Counted from the first letter of the stretch, positions 1-7,622 are shown. The stretch: 49,513 nucleotides of DNA from an uncultured Blautia sp. (GCA_937893675.1 CALBGI010000029.1:1-49513), one strand, 5' to 3'. Notes: a model not told the origin generated them from the letters alone. Program-made: numbers and translations.

Positions 1-521
1 ATCACATAGCGGCAAAACTCGTCCTCATCAATATGGGCGGTGATAAGCTGTCTTAACTGCGTATCACTCATGCCAGGATTATGCTTTTTTATAACAGTTG
101 CGCTCATCGTGTCCACTATGGCGTTTGCACCCTGCGCCTGTTTCAGTGCCGTTCCGTTCACATAGATTTCAAGGTCAGCCATCAGCCGGGGGAAATCCGG
201 GTGCGCCGCCAGCTCACACAGCAGGGTATTGTCTATCCTCCCGCTTTTCAGCAGGTCAATCATTTCATCACTCAAACGCAGGTCTGCAAGATCGGCGTTT
301 GGGTGATTTTTCATTTCAGACAGCCCCAGCAGATAATCAGCGGTCACACCGTAAAACTTCGCCAGCCGGATAAGGGCATAGTGGCTGATGTCCTTGAAGT
401 CTTCCGTTTCGTAACTGCCCAGCGCAGACTTGGAAAGCCCGGTCTGCTCCGCAAGCTGCCCCAGCGTCAAGCCACGCTCCACACGTAGGTCTTTTAATCG
501 CTCTTGTATGGATAAAGACAT
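1..521 (-). CDS. XRE-family helix-turn-helix regulator (C-terminus beyond window edge)
   Basis: Partial gene: it starts at an ATG whose first base is 521 and is still open at base 1. The start has a strong AAGGAGGG site 5 bases upstream. The first ~65 residues form a Cro/CI-type HTH: RLKDLRVERGLTLGQLAEQT, then the recognition helix with SKSALGSYE, then GVTADYLLGLS, typical of XRE regulators of Firmicute mobile elements. The remainder is an all-helical C-terminal part of unknown role. It lies downstream of the 87-residue gene on the same strand, with a perfect 14-bp palindrome in between, so autoregulation at that site is plausible. Sure of the family; the target is inferred. Confidence 0.88.
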   Translation of the reverse strand, partial: MSLSIQERLKDLRVERGLTLGQLAEQTGLSKSALGSYETEDFKDISHYALIRLAKFYGVTADYLLGLSEMKNHPNADLADLRLSDEMIDLLKSGRIDNTLLCELAAHPDFPRLMADLEIYVNGTALKQAQGANAIVDTMSATVIKKHNPGMSDTQLRQLITAHIDEDEFCRYV

Positions 522-554
522 ATTCACCCTCCTTGCTAGCTCAACGAAAGAGAA

Positions 555-591
555 GCCGTTATGCTATGTACTATGCTCATAGCATAACGGC
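555..591. promoter_or_regulatory. Perfect 14-bp inverted repeat, candidate operator
   Basis: GCCGTTATGCTATG (555-568) is repeated in reverse complement at 578-591 around a 9-base spacer. It sits 34-70 bases upstream of the XRE start codon and just after the stop codon of the 87-residue gene. There is no clean T-tract on either side, so an operator for the XRE regulator is more likely than a terminator. A transcript hairpin between the two genes is the alternative. Confidence 0.6.
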
Positions 592-599
592 ATAGGCAT

Positions 600-863
600 T
601 TACAGTTTTATTTTACCATTTGCTACATCTTCACGAAATTTATCAACAAGCTTCGCTGTCAGCTTGGATTTACCGTAGTGTTCAAGTACAAAAGTACGAT
701 AACTTTTTCCATCTACAAGCACATCACTTTTTCTGGTCAACAACCAATTTCCGTTACCTCCTCCCTGTTCTCTAATATTCCAGTCTTTCCCATATCTTTT
801 ATAGATTTCATCTTTTTTACCTTGAACAGACATTGATTCGCTTGGAATATAAACAATTTGCAT
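600..863 (-). CDS. Small protein of unknown function, 87 aa
   Basis: An 87-residue soluble, basic protein starting MQIVYIPSES and rich in Lys, Gly and Tyr. The ATG has a textbook AAAGGAGGAG site upstream, and a good promoter lies at 929-957, so it is very likely expressed. I recognise no domain. It is more AT-rich than the neighbouring transfer genes, which suggests cargo acquired separately. It precedes the XRE regulator on the same strand, separated by a palindrome. A small-protein-plus-XRE pair could be a toxin-antitoxin or immunity-type module, but nothing in the sequence proves this. Confidence 0.7.
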   Translation of the reverse strand: MQIVYIPSESMSVQGKKDEIYKRYGKDWNIREQGGGNGNWLLTRKSDVLVDGKSYRTFVLEHYGKSKLTAKLVDKFREDVANGKIKL

Positions 864-928
864 AATAGCTCCTCCTTTATTTTGTGCAAGAAGACCAGAA
901 ACCTGAATTTGTCTTTTATCTTTTTTTG

Positions 929-957
929 ATTATATCACAAATCCGAGAGCGTGGAAA
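929..957 (-). promoter_or_regulatory. Sigma-A-type promoter for the 87-aa gene and XRE regulator
   Basis: On the minus strand a TTTCCA -35 (952-957) and a perfect TATAAT -10 (929-934) are separated by 17 bases. A TG one base before the -10 makes it an extended -10 promoter. It points at the 87-residue gene. Confidence 0.65.
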
Positions 958-1091
958 TAGGGAGTTTTTCAGGCTGATTTCCTACCTCTTGGATATACGG
1001 CACAGGCGGTCAAAAAGGTGTAGACTTGGGATAGTTCATCGATGGACAAGCACCTTGGAAACAGAACACGCCAAAGAAAACGGAGGGACGC

Positions 1092-1505
1092 ATGAGCAAA
1101 AGACCCTATCAACACCTGCCGCCGCTGGAACACAGGCCGGACGGCTCCCCCTACCGCATAACCCCGCCCCAGAAGAGACGAGCCAGCGGCCTGATACGCC
1201 GGGAGTGCTGCAACTGCGAGGACGGAAACTGCCTTGCGCTGGACGATGGCGACACCTGCGCCTGTCCGCAGATGATTTCGTTCTCCGTCTGCTGCAAGTG
1301 GTTCCGCTGGGCGGTCTTGCCGCTGGACAGGACGCTGGAAGCGGAGATTTACCGGGACAGGGACTTGAAACGCTGTGCGGAGTGCGGCGGTGTGTTCGTC
1401 CCGAAGTCCAACCGGGGCAAATACTGCCCGGACTGCGCCGCCAGAGTTCACAGGCGGCAGAAAACAGAAAGTGAACGGAAAAGGAGGTCTGCTGTGGACA
1501 GTTAA
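1092..1505 (+). CDS. Cysteine-rich VLP protein
   Basis: 137 residues, matching the Cys_rich_VLP family found in Firmicute mobilizable elements. The N-terminal half has a CCNC...CLAL...TCAC...CC cluster followed by the naming motif WFRWAVLPLD. The C-terminal half has a CAEC...CPDC zinc-ribbon-like pair with the basic stretch KSNRGKY between. It ends in a Lys/Arg-rich tail. A GGAGGG site precedes the ATG. Its molecular role is unknown. Zinc-dependent nucleic-acid binding is an inference from the cysteine pattern. It lies just upstream of the RepA-type gene, as is usual in these elements. Confidence 0.82.
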   Translation: MSKRPYQHLPPLEHRPDGSPYRITPPQKRRASGLIRRECCNCEDGNCLALDDGDTCACPQMISFSVCCKWFRWAVLPLDRTLEAEIYRDRDLKRCAECGGVFVPKSNRGKYCPDCAARVHRRQKTESERKRRSAVDS

Positions 1506-1616
1506 GAGCGGGAAAAGCCTTGATTTGCAAGGCTCCGCAAGCCCTCAACCGGGGCGGCTGGTATCATTTATCATTCGCCCCGGAAAACGGGCCTCTAACC
1601 GTCCACAAAACACGCT

Positions 1617-2012
1617 ATGACAAACACGATTTATATTCACCAGCCGGAAAAGGCGTTCAGTTTCACCCGGCTCCCCAATTTCCTTTTTGAAGCACCCACA
1701 TTCCAGCCCTTGAGCAACGAAGCGAAGGTGCTGTATGCCTTTGTCCTGCGCCGGGCGGAGTTGTCCCGGAAGAACGGCTGGGCGGACGAGTACGGGCGGG
1801 TCTACCTGTACTACCCCATCTGCGAGGTGGTCGCTTTGCTCCGCTGCGGGCGGCAGAAAGCGGTCAACACCCTGCGGGAGTTGCAGTATGCGGGGCTGGT
1901 GGAAATCCAGAAACAGGGCTGTGGAAAACCCAACCGCATTTACCCGAAATCCTATGAAGCGGTTCCAAACACCGACTTCAAGAAATCCGGTTATGGTACG
2001 CCGGAGGGCTGA
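1617..2012 (+). CDS. RepA_N-type replication initiator A, short form with disrupted C-terminal tail
   Basis: 131 residues matching the N-terminal winged-helix domain of RepA_N replication initiators: FTRLPNFLFE, LSNEAKVLYAFVL and a GRVYLYYPICEVVALLRCGRQK block, then LRELQYAGLVEIQKQG. The frame stops at 2012. Beyond it, tail-like peptides continue in other frames: LKTVLGEYENQSS in frame +2, EVRKSDGI in frame 0, and VRKSILLKYGNLT in frame +1. This suggests that the repetitive tail (repeated GAGTACGAAAATC-like units) has lost its frame. I see no good ribosome binding site at the ATG. The role is replication initiation of the excised element, or a regulatory relict of it. Confidence 0.72.
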   Translation: MTNTIYIHQPEKAFSFTRLPNFLFEAPTFQPLSNEAKVLYAFVLRRAELSRKNGWADEYGRVYLYYPICEVVALLRCGRQKAVNTLRELQYAGLVEIQKQGCGKPNRIYPKSYEAVPNTDFKKSGYGTPEG

Positions 2013-2107
2013 AAACCGTACTTGGCGAGTACGAAAATCAATCCTCTTGAAGTACGGAAATCTGACGGTATATAGAAATACAGAGATTAAAACCATCTAT
2101 TTACATT

Positions 2108-2171
2108 CATTCCATTCCAATCCTATCAGAGATATTTTCGGCGGGAAAACCCGCCGGAAAGGAATGGAATG
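2108..2171. promoter_or_regulatory. Nested inverted repeats upstream of mob, candidate oriT
   Basis: An outer perfect 11-bp pair, with CATTCCATTCC at 2108-2118 and its reverse complement at 2161-2171, encloses an inner hairpin CGGCGGG-AAAA-CCCGCCG (2139-2156) that extends with A-T pairs and one wobble. The structure ends 15 bases before the relaxase start. MobV relaxases nick at inverted-repeat sites just upstream of mob, so this is the natural oriT candidate. The nick site is not identified. Confidence 0.5.
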
Positions 2172-2185
2172 GGGAAAGGAGTTCA

Positions 2186-3130
2186 ATGGCACAACACGCA
2201 ATTTTGCGATTTGAGAAGCACAAGGGCCACCCGGCGGGGCCGCTGGAAGCCCACCATGAACGGAAAAAGGAGCAGTACGCCAGCAACCCGGACATTGACA
2301 CCAGCCGGAGCAAGTACAATTTCCACATCGTCAAGCCGGATGGCCGCTACTACCATTTCATTCAGAGCCGCATCGAGCAGGCCAGATGCCGCACCCGCAA
2401 GGACAGCACTCGGTTTGTGGACACGCTGATTACCGCCAGCCCGGAGTTTTTCAAGGGCAAGTCCCCAAAGGAGATAGCGGCCTACTTCCAGAGGGCGGCG
2501 GACTTCCTCATTGACCGGGTGGGCCGGGAGAACATCGTTTCGGCTATGGTACACATGGATGAAAAAACGCCCCATCTGCACTTGGTCTTTGTGCCGCTGA
2601 CAAAGGACAACCGCCTGTGCGCCAAAGAAATTATCGGCAACCGGGCCAATCTGACGAAGTGGCAGGACGATTTTCACGCCTGTATGGTGGAGCAGTACCC
2701 CGACCTGGAGCGTGGGGAAAGCGCCAGCAAGACGGGCCGGAAGCATATCCCCACCCGGCTGTTCAAACAGGCGGTCAACCTCTCCAAACAGGCGAGGGCC
2801 ATTGAAGCGGTTCTCTCCGGCATTACCCCGCTGAACGCCGGAAAGAAGAAAGAGGAAGCCCTCTCCATGCTGAAAAAGTGGTTTCCGCAGATGGAGAACT
2901 TCTCCGGGCAACTGAAAAAATACAAGGTCACAATCAATGACTTGTTAGCGGAAAATGAAAAGCTGGAAGTCAGGGCAAAGGCCAGCGAAAAAGGCAAGAT
3001 GAATGACACGATGGAACGGGCGAAGTTAAAAAGCGAACTGGACGATATGCGGCGGCTGGTTGACCGTATCCCGCCGGAGATTTTAGCGGAACTGAAACGG
3101 CAACAGCGGCAGCATGGAAAGGAAAGGTGA
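2186..3130 (+). CDS. MobV-family relaxase (plasmid recombination/mobilization protein)
   Basis: 314 residues with the Pre/Mob signature HMDEKTPHLH at about residues 123-132, the metal-binding triad of MobV relaxases. The N-terminal motif 1 region is MAQHAILRFEKHK. It nicks oriT and leads the transferred strand, allowing mobilization by a helper conjugative element. The C-terminal third is a charged coiled-coil-like region (about residues 235-305). It is shorter than plasmid MobV proteins (often above 400 residues) but complete for the catalytic domain. The start has an AAAGGAG site. It is followed directly by a small overlapping gene and preceded by a strong palindromic oriT candidate. Confidence 0.9.
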   Translation: MAQHAILRFEKHKGHPAGPLEAHHERKKEQYASNPDIDTSRSKYNFHIVKPDGRYYHFIQSRIEQARCRTRKDSTRFVDTLITASPEFFKGKSPKEIAAYFQRAADFLIDRVGRENIVSAMVHMDEKTPHLHLVFVPLTKDNRLCAKEIIGNRANLTKWQDDFHACMVEQYPDLERGESASKTGRKHIPTRLFKQAVNLSKQARAIEAVLSGITPLNAGKKKEEALSMLKKWFPQMENFSGQLKKYKVTINDLLAENEKLEVRAKASEKGKMNDTMERAKLKSELDDMRRLVDRIPPEILAELKRQQRQHGKER

Positions 3131-3326
3131 TCTTATAAGTAATATCAGATACAAAAAGGAAATCGAAATCGTGACTTTTCAGGGAAAGGAAATCACACTG
3201 GAAAATCTCTCCCCGGTGTTCACGCCGGAACAGGAAGCAGCCAAACGCCGGGAACTGGAACAGCAGCTTTATGAGGTGTTCCGCAAGTACGCCGACAAGC
3301 GGGAGAGTGAGGAAGCCGGGACATAA
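3114..3326 (+). CDS. Small accessory protein downstream of the relaxase, 70 aa
   Basis: A 70-residue acidic/basic helical protein overlapping the end of the relaxase gene by 17 bases in another frame. The core is VTFQGKEITLENLSPVFTPEQEA followed by a helical tail ending in KYADKRESEE. No known catalytic motif is visible. The overlap suggests translational coupling with mob. The exact start is uncertain because no separate ribosome binding site is clear. I know of similar small proteins in this position in Firmicute mobilizable elements, but no function. Confidence 0.62.
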   Translation: MERKGDLISNIRYKKEIEIVTFQGKEITLENLSPVFTPEQEAAKRRELEQQLYEVFRKYADKRESEEAGT

Positions 3327-3344
3327 GGTTTTCCAAACCCATCA

Positions 3345-3390
3345 TTGATTTGCGGGGCTGCTGGCGGTATAATAGAACTGTCAGCAGCTC
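3345..3390 (+). promoter_or_regulatory. Recombinase promoter bracketed by an inverted repeat
   Basis: TTGATT (3345-3350), a 17-base spacer and TATAAT (3368-3373) form a sigma-A-type promoter ahead of the recombinase. GCTGCTG (3357-3363) and CAGCAGC (3382-3388) form a 7-bp inverted repeat, extendable to 9 with a wobble, that encloses the -10 box. Protein binding here, or a hairpin at the start of the transcript, could control recombinase expression. Confidence 0.6.
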
Positions 3391-3420
3391 CGTTTCTTTT
3401 TTAAGAAAAGGAGCGACAAT

Positions 3421-4932
3421 ATGAACAATCGGATAGACGCAATCTATGCAAGACAATCGGTAGACAAAAAGGACAGCATTTCCATTGAAAGCCAGATTGA
3501 ATTTTGCAAATACGAGTTGAAAGGCGGTAACTGCAAGGAATACACAGACAAAGGGTACAGCGGCAAGAACACAGACCGTCCGAAGTTTCAAGAACTGGTG
3601 CGGGACATCAAGCGGGGCTTGATTGCAAAGGTCGTGGTTTACAAGCTCGACCGTATCAGCCGTTCCATTCTGGACTTTGCCAACATGATGGAGCTGTTCC
3701 AGCAGTACAATGTGGAGTTTGTGTCCTCTACGGAAAAGTTTGATACCTCCACGCCGATGGGACGGGCCATGCTGAATATCTGTATCGTGTTCGCCCAGCT
3801 TGAACGGGAAACGATACAGAAGCGGGTAACGGACGCTTACTACTCCCGCAGTCAGCGGGGCTTTAAGATGGGCGGGAAAGCCCCTTACGGCTTCCATACG
3901 GAGCCTATCAAGATGGACGGTATCAACACAAAGAAGCTGGTGGTAAACCCGGAGGAAGCGGCCAATATCCGGCTGATGTTTGAGATGTACGCCCAGCCCA
4001 CAACTTCCTACGGGGACATTACCCGGTACTTTGCCGAACAGGGGATTTTGTTCCATGGCAAAGAGCTGATACGCCCCACGCTGGCGCAGATGTTACGCAA
4101 TCCTGTCTATGTGCAGGCAGACCTTGATGTGTACGAATTTTTCAAAAGTCAAGGTACAGTCATTGTCAATGACGTTGCCGATTTTACGGGCATGAACGGC
4201 TGCTATCTGTATCAAGGGCGAGATGTAAAGGCCAGCAAGAAAAACGACTTAAAAGACCAAATGCTGGTACTGGCTCCCCATGAGGGTATCGTCCCCTCCG
4301 ACACCTGGCTGACCTGCCGCAAGAAGCTGATGAACAACATGAAAATCCAGTCTGCCCGGAAAGCCACCCACACATGGCTGGCAGGAAAAATCAAGTGCGG
4401 GAATTGCGGGTATGCTCTTATGAGTATCTACAATCCCTCCGGCAAACAGTATCTCCGCTGCACGAAACGGCTGGACAATAAAAGCTGTCCTGGCTGTGGG
4501 AAAATCATCACTTCGGAACTGGAAGCGGTTGTTTATCAGCAGATGGTAAAGAAGCTGGCAAGCTACAAGACGCTGACAGGAAAAAAGAAAGCGGCAAAGG
4601 CAAACCCGAAAATCACCGCCCTGCAAGTGGAACTTGCCCATGTAGACAGCGAGATTGAAAAGCTGGTGGACAGTCTGACGGGGGCAAACAATGTCCTGTT
4701 CTCCTATGTGAATGTGAAGATAGCGGAACTGGACGGGCGCAAGCAGGAACTTCTGGCAAGGATAGCGGAGTTGACTGTGGAGGCCATCAGCCCGGAACAG
4801 GTCAGCCAGATTTCCGGCTACCTCGATACCTGGGAGAATGTATCTTTTGATGACAAGCGGCGTGTGGTGGATTTGATGATCACCACCATAGCCGCCACAA
4901 GCGACAGCTTGAACATCACATGGAAAATCTGA
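3421..4932 (+). CDS. Large serine recombinase (element integrase/excisionase)
   Basis: 503 residues. The N-terminal resolvase domain has the nucleophile Ser13 in YARQS, then YSGKNTDRPKFQ, VYKLDRISRS and LERETIQKR. The recombinase domain follows (GKAPYGF, about residues 155-280). A zinc ribbon, CGNCGYA...CTKR...CPGC, lies at about residues 326-358, and a coiled-coil C-terminus follows. This is the TnpX/TndX-type architecture of Clostridial elements, which move by a circular intermediate without host factors. An AAAGGAGCG site precedes the ATG. It is the last gene of the element and lies next to its presumed right end, the normal place for an integrase. The attachment core is not identified. 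Confidence 0.92.
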   Translation: MNNRIDAIYARQSVDKKDSISIESQIEFCKYELKGGNCKEYTDKGYSGKNTDRPKFQELVRDIKRGLIAKVVVYKLDRISRSILDFANMMELFQQYNVEFVSSTEKFDTSTPMGRAMLNICIVFAQLERETIQKRVTDAYYSRSQRGFKMGGKAPYGFHTEPIKMDGINTKKLVVNPEEAANIRLMFEMYAQPTTSYGDITRYFAEQGILFHGKELIRPTLAQMLRNPVYVQADLDVYEFFKSQGTVIVNDVADFTGMNGCYLYQGRDVKASKKNDLKDQMLVLAPHEGIVPSDTWLTCRKKLMNNMKIQSARKATHTWLAGKIKCGNCGYALMSIYNPSGKQYLRCTKRLDNKSCPGCGKIITSELEAVVYQQMVKKLASYKTLTGKKKAAKANPKITALQVELAHVDSEIEKLVDSLTGANNVLFSYVNVKIAELDGRKQELLARIAELTVEAISPEQVSQISGYLDTWENVSFDDKRRVVDLMITTIAATSDSLNITWKI

Positions 4933-5236
4933 CTGGCGGCACCCCTCCCGTCAGATACCTACCCTGTGTAGTCCCTTGTAAACTGTACTTTTGTGTGTGA
5001 TAAATCATTGGTTTTCTTTGCCATAAAATCACCTTTCCTTTCTTAATAGTGGCTGGACACCTCTATTATAACGCGGAAAGGTGATTTTTTCGTATAACGA
5101 TGGTCACCACCCGCAAAGCAGGTGGATTATAGTTCAAAACACCTGCACGATGCGCAAATGTTTTGAACAGGCTAAAGCCGTATTAAAAAAGAGCGAAGCT
5201 GCATTTTCACAGTTTCGCTCTTTTTGGTATACATAC
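4927..5236. other. Non-coding right end of the mobile element, rich in palindromes
   Basis: About 300 bases without a credible gene. It holds a hairpin at the recombinase stop (ATCTGAC 4927-4933 / GTCAGAT 4950-4956). A 14-bp pair follows (AAAATCACCTTTCC 5025-5038 / its complement 5075-5088) followed by a T-tract, with a smaller near-palindrome AATAGTGG...CCTCTATT inside. A 10-bp pair comes next (GTTCAAAACA 5132-5141 / TGTTTTGAAC 5159-5168), and then the terminator at 5186-5225. The junction between element and chromosome should lie here, before 5186. The left end is outside the window, so the repeat defining the attachment site cannot be matched. Confidence 0.5.
5186..5225. terminator. Bidirectional rho-independent terminator
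   Basis: AAAAAGAGCGAA (5186-5197) and TTCGCTCTTTTT (5214-5225) form a perfect 12-bp stem with U-tracts on both strands. It lies just past the stop of the rhamnose mutarotase gene (minus strand) and also faces the mobile element, insulating the two. Confidence 0.88.
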
Positions 5237-5560
5237 TTAATCCAAATGATACACTTCCTCTGTGTCTGCCCACCATTCTCCCGGTTTTGCAAATTCCACC
5301 GGCTCCTGGCAGGGATCTGTCTCTTTCCACCATTCCTGTGTTTTGGGGTCTGCAGCCATTTTTTTCATGTCCTCTTCGTAGTTATCCCCAACATACTCAA
5401 AATAACTGAACAGATATCCACCGCGATAGTAAATAGAATAATTCTGAATGTTGCATTTCTTGATCATTTCATTGACTTCCGGCCATGGATTCGCATGAAG
5501 TGCTTTGTATTTTTCCAGATATTCCGGTTTTACCTTGATTACTTGTCCAACTCGTTTCAT
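5237..5560 (-). CDS. rhaM: L-rhamnose mutarotase
   Basis: 107 residues from the ATG at 5560, chosen because AAAGGAGGCAG lies just upstream; an in-frame ATG 13 codons earlier lacks one. It matches the RhaM/YiiL family: MKRVGQVIKVKPEY, then the HANPWPEV helix with the conserved His and Trp, INYSIYY-like strand and LFSYFEY, and the C-terminal WWADTEEVYHLD. It interconverts alpha and beta anomers of L-rhamnose (or a related sugar) in the cytoplasm. It is the last gene after the AraC and UroD-like genes, followed by a strong terminator. No rhamnose isomerase, kinase or aldolase is nearby, so the real substrate may be a rhamnose derivative. Confidence 0.88.
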   Translation of the reverse strand: MKRVGQVIKVKPEYLEKYKALHANPWPEVNEMIKKCNIQNYSIYYRGGYLFSYFEYVGDNYEEDMKKMAADPKTQEWWKETDPCQEPVEFAKPGEWWADTEEVYHLD

Positions 5561-5665
5561 AACTGCCTCCTTTTGTATGTTATTCTTCCTAAAATTCATT
5601 ATATAAACTCATACAAAAAAGACAATATGCCTGGAAAACTTTATATCTAAACGTTTTGCTGGCTT

Positions 5666-6727
5666 CTATTTTTTATAGGTTCTGCAGGCTTCCACATAAG
5701 CCAGGATATTTTCCAGCGGTACCTCCGGCTCCAGCATATGCGTCGGGGTCACCATGAGACCTCCCTTTTCTCCCGCAATGTCCAGGTTTTTCCAGACCGC
5801 CTCTTTGACTTCCTGCGGTGTGCCGAAGGGCATCACTGTCTGCGTTCCGATGGTTCCGTGGAAGGAAATCTTATCACCGTATTTACGGTGAATTTCCTCA
5901 AAATCCATACACTCGCTCTGAATGGGGTTCAGGACCTCAACGCCCGCTTCGATGAGATGCGGGATGAAAGGCTCCACAAATCCGCAGGAATGATAAAAAA
6001 TAACCACGTCCGGATTTTCTGCTTTCACCGTGTCGATAAGTTTTTTCAGCCTTGGCTTGATCCAACGGCAGTACAGCTCTTCGCTCATCATGATCGTGTG
6101 CTGCATACCGATGTCGTCTCCCAGAAACAGAACGTCTACCCCTGCTTTTACATAGGACATCGCACGAATAATGGACTGCTCCGTTACTTTATCAAACAAA
6201 AACTCTGCAATCTCATTTTCATCCATCATGTCGCAGAAAAGCTGTTCCATGCTCCGCATATACCAGGCGCATTCCCAGATCGTCATCTGCATGTCGCCAA
6301 GCGCGATCAGATCTCTGGCTTTGATGCTTTCCACCTGCGCTTTCTGGTGAGAGCCGTCCGCCTTGGCATAGTCCGGATAAGGATAACTCATGATCTCCTC
6401 TATGATTTCCATATCCTCCAGCGGATGCCGCATCCGTGTCATGTGCATGCTGTTGGGAGATTTTTCATGTCCTACGCCCCACTCGTCAATATCTGCTCCT
6501 TCTGCCAGCGGTGTCTGATAGAATTTTTTATATTTTTGTGTGTCGTGGTCTTTGAGGCGCAAATCCTCCACACGCCGCCAGGGAAATCCGAAATACTCCT
6601 GATAATCCTCTGCTCCCAGCTGTTCTTTGCAGACCTCCTGCAGATGAGGGCACAAAACAAATTCTACCGGAACCCGCTCATATCCCTGTCTGTGGACAAG
6701 CGCAAAAAAGTTTTCTCTGTTTGTCAT
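5666..6727 (-). CDS. UroD-family protein (methyltransferase-like, not heme-pathway UroD)
   Basis: 353 residues of the uroporphyrinogen decarboxylase fold. FYHSCG gives His246-x-Cys248, the first two ligands of the zinc site in MtaA/MtbA/CmuA corrinoid methyltransferases. The third-ligand region reads TPTH (His330) where MtaA has Cys. Other conserved points are FLGDDIGMQ, NPIQSE and GTIGTQ. No heme genes and no corrinoid protein are adjacent. It sits between an AraC regulator (19 bases upstream) and a sugar mutarotase, so a role in demethylating or otherwise processing a sugar-linked substrate is possible. That is inference. Confidence 0.75.
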   Translation of the reverse strand: MTNRENFFALVHRQGYERVPVEFVLCPHLQEVCKEQLGAEDYQEYFGFPWRRVEDLRLKDHDTQKYKKFYQTPLAEGADIDEWGVGHEKSPNSMHMTRMRHPLEDMEIIEEIMSYPYPDYAKADGSHQKAQVESIKARDLIALGDMQMTIWECAWYMRSMEQLFCDMMDENEIAEFLFDKVTEQSIIRAMSYVKAGVDVLFLGDDIGMQHTIMMSEELYCRWIKPRLKKLIDTVKAENPDVVIFYHSCGFVEPFIPHLIEAGVEVLNPIQSECMDFEEIHRKYGDKISFHGTIGTQTVMPFGTPQEVKEAVWKNLDIAGEKGGLMVTPTHMLEPEVPLENILAYVEACRTYKK

Positions 6728-6746
6728 TTTCCTTCACTCCTTATCC

Positions 6747-7622
6747 TTAAATATCGCAAAGCTCCTGTGCCTTGCTTCCACGCCACAGATTCCGATACTC
6801 CATGGGCGTCATTTCTGTATACTGCTGAAACACTCTGCTGAAATACTGTGCGCTGTTAAAGCCGGTTTTCATTGCGATCTCCGTCACCGTATCCGCACTA
6901 TACCACAGAAGCTCCTTTGCCTTGCCGATGCGGAGCGTCGTGATATACTTCTGACAGCTCATCCCTGTTTCCTGCGCAAAACACTTGCGGATATACCGGG
7001 AGCTTAGTCCAAATCTCTGCGCCAGATCCTCCATACAAATATCGGACTCATAATTCTCATTCAGATACCGGATAATGTGTTCCACCTTTCCGGCCTTCCC
7101 GGTTCTTTGTTTCTCAGACTCTGTCTCCTCCAGTTTCTGAGACACTTCAAGAAAAAGCTGCAGAAATCCGAAAAGCAGCTGTGTTTCCCGCTTTGCAGCA
7201 TTCCCCGGCGTCCGAAATATCCAGCAAAGGTTCTCCATGAGAAAACGCACCGTCTCGCTGTTTGTCAGCTTATAATAATCTTTATCCTGACAGAGAAACG
7301 GAATCCCGGTTTCCAGGCTCTTCGGCATTCTCATCCGGAACTCCAGCTGGGTAATACTGCAGTTTTCCCTGGTATCCACAATGAAACAATGGGGAACTCC
7401 AGCGCTGACAGAAATATAATCTCCCTGCTTCAGCGGCACAAAACTTTTGTCAATTCCCATAACACAGTGGCCGGAATTGATATAAATCATCTCCACATCC
7501 CCGTGACTGTGACTGCGGAATGCATAGGAAGACGGAAACCGATACACTCCTGCATTTCGAATATGAATTTCATAAGATTCCTCTAAAAGACTTCCCAGTA
7601 TTTTCTGTTCCAAATTGTTCAT
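6747..7622 (-). CDS. AraC-family transcriptional regulator
   Basis: 291 residues. The N-terminal ~130 residues are a cupin sensor domain (SHSHGDVEMIYINSG, then PLKQGDYISVSAGVPHCF). The C-terminal ~100 residues carry two HTH motifs: MEDLAQRFGLSSRYIRKCF and the AraC signature IAMKTGFNSAQYFSRVFQQY...TPMEYR. It probably senses a sugar or related ligand and activates its own operon with the UroD-like gene and rhaM. A TATAAT with an extended TG lies 33 bases upstream of the start. It is ordinary in length for the family. Confidence 0.9.
   Translation of the reverse strand: MNNLEQKILGSLLEESYEIHIRNAGVYRFPSSYAFRSHSHGDVEMIYINSGHCVMGIDKSFVPLKQGDYISVSAGVPHCFIVDTRENCSITQLEFRMRMPKSLETGIPFLCQDKDYYKLTNSETVRFLMENLCWIFRTPGNAAKRETQLLFGFLQLFLEVSQKLEETESEKQRTGKAGKVEHIIRYLNENYESDICMEDLAQRFGLSSRYIRKCFAQETGMSCQKYITTLRIGKAKELLWYSADTVTEIAMKTGFNSAQYFSRVFQQYTEMTPMEYRNLWRGSKAQELCDI

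Noticed and set aside
884..1474. 196-residue open frame overlapping the Cys-rich VLP gene
   Set aside because: No ribosome binding site, composition typical of an out-of-frame read, and the VLP gene in another frame has clear family motifs.
5081..5650. 189-residue open frame on the plus strand opposite rhaM
   Set aside because: It is a shadow of the rhamnose mutarotase on the other strand and crosses a strong terminator.
5666..6727. Heme-pathway uroporphyrinogen decarboxylase (hemE)
   Set aside because: His-x-Cys metal motif and absence of any heme genes point to the methyltransferase-like branch of the family.
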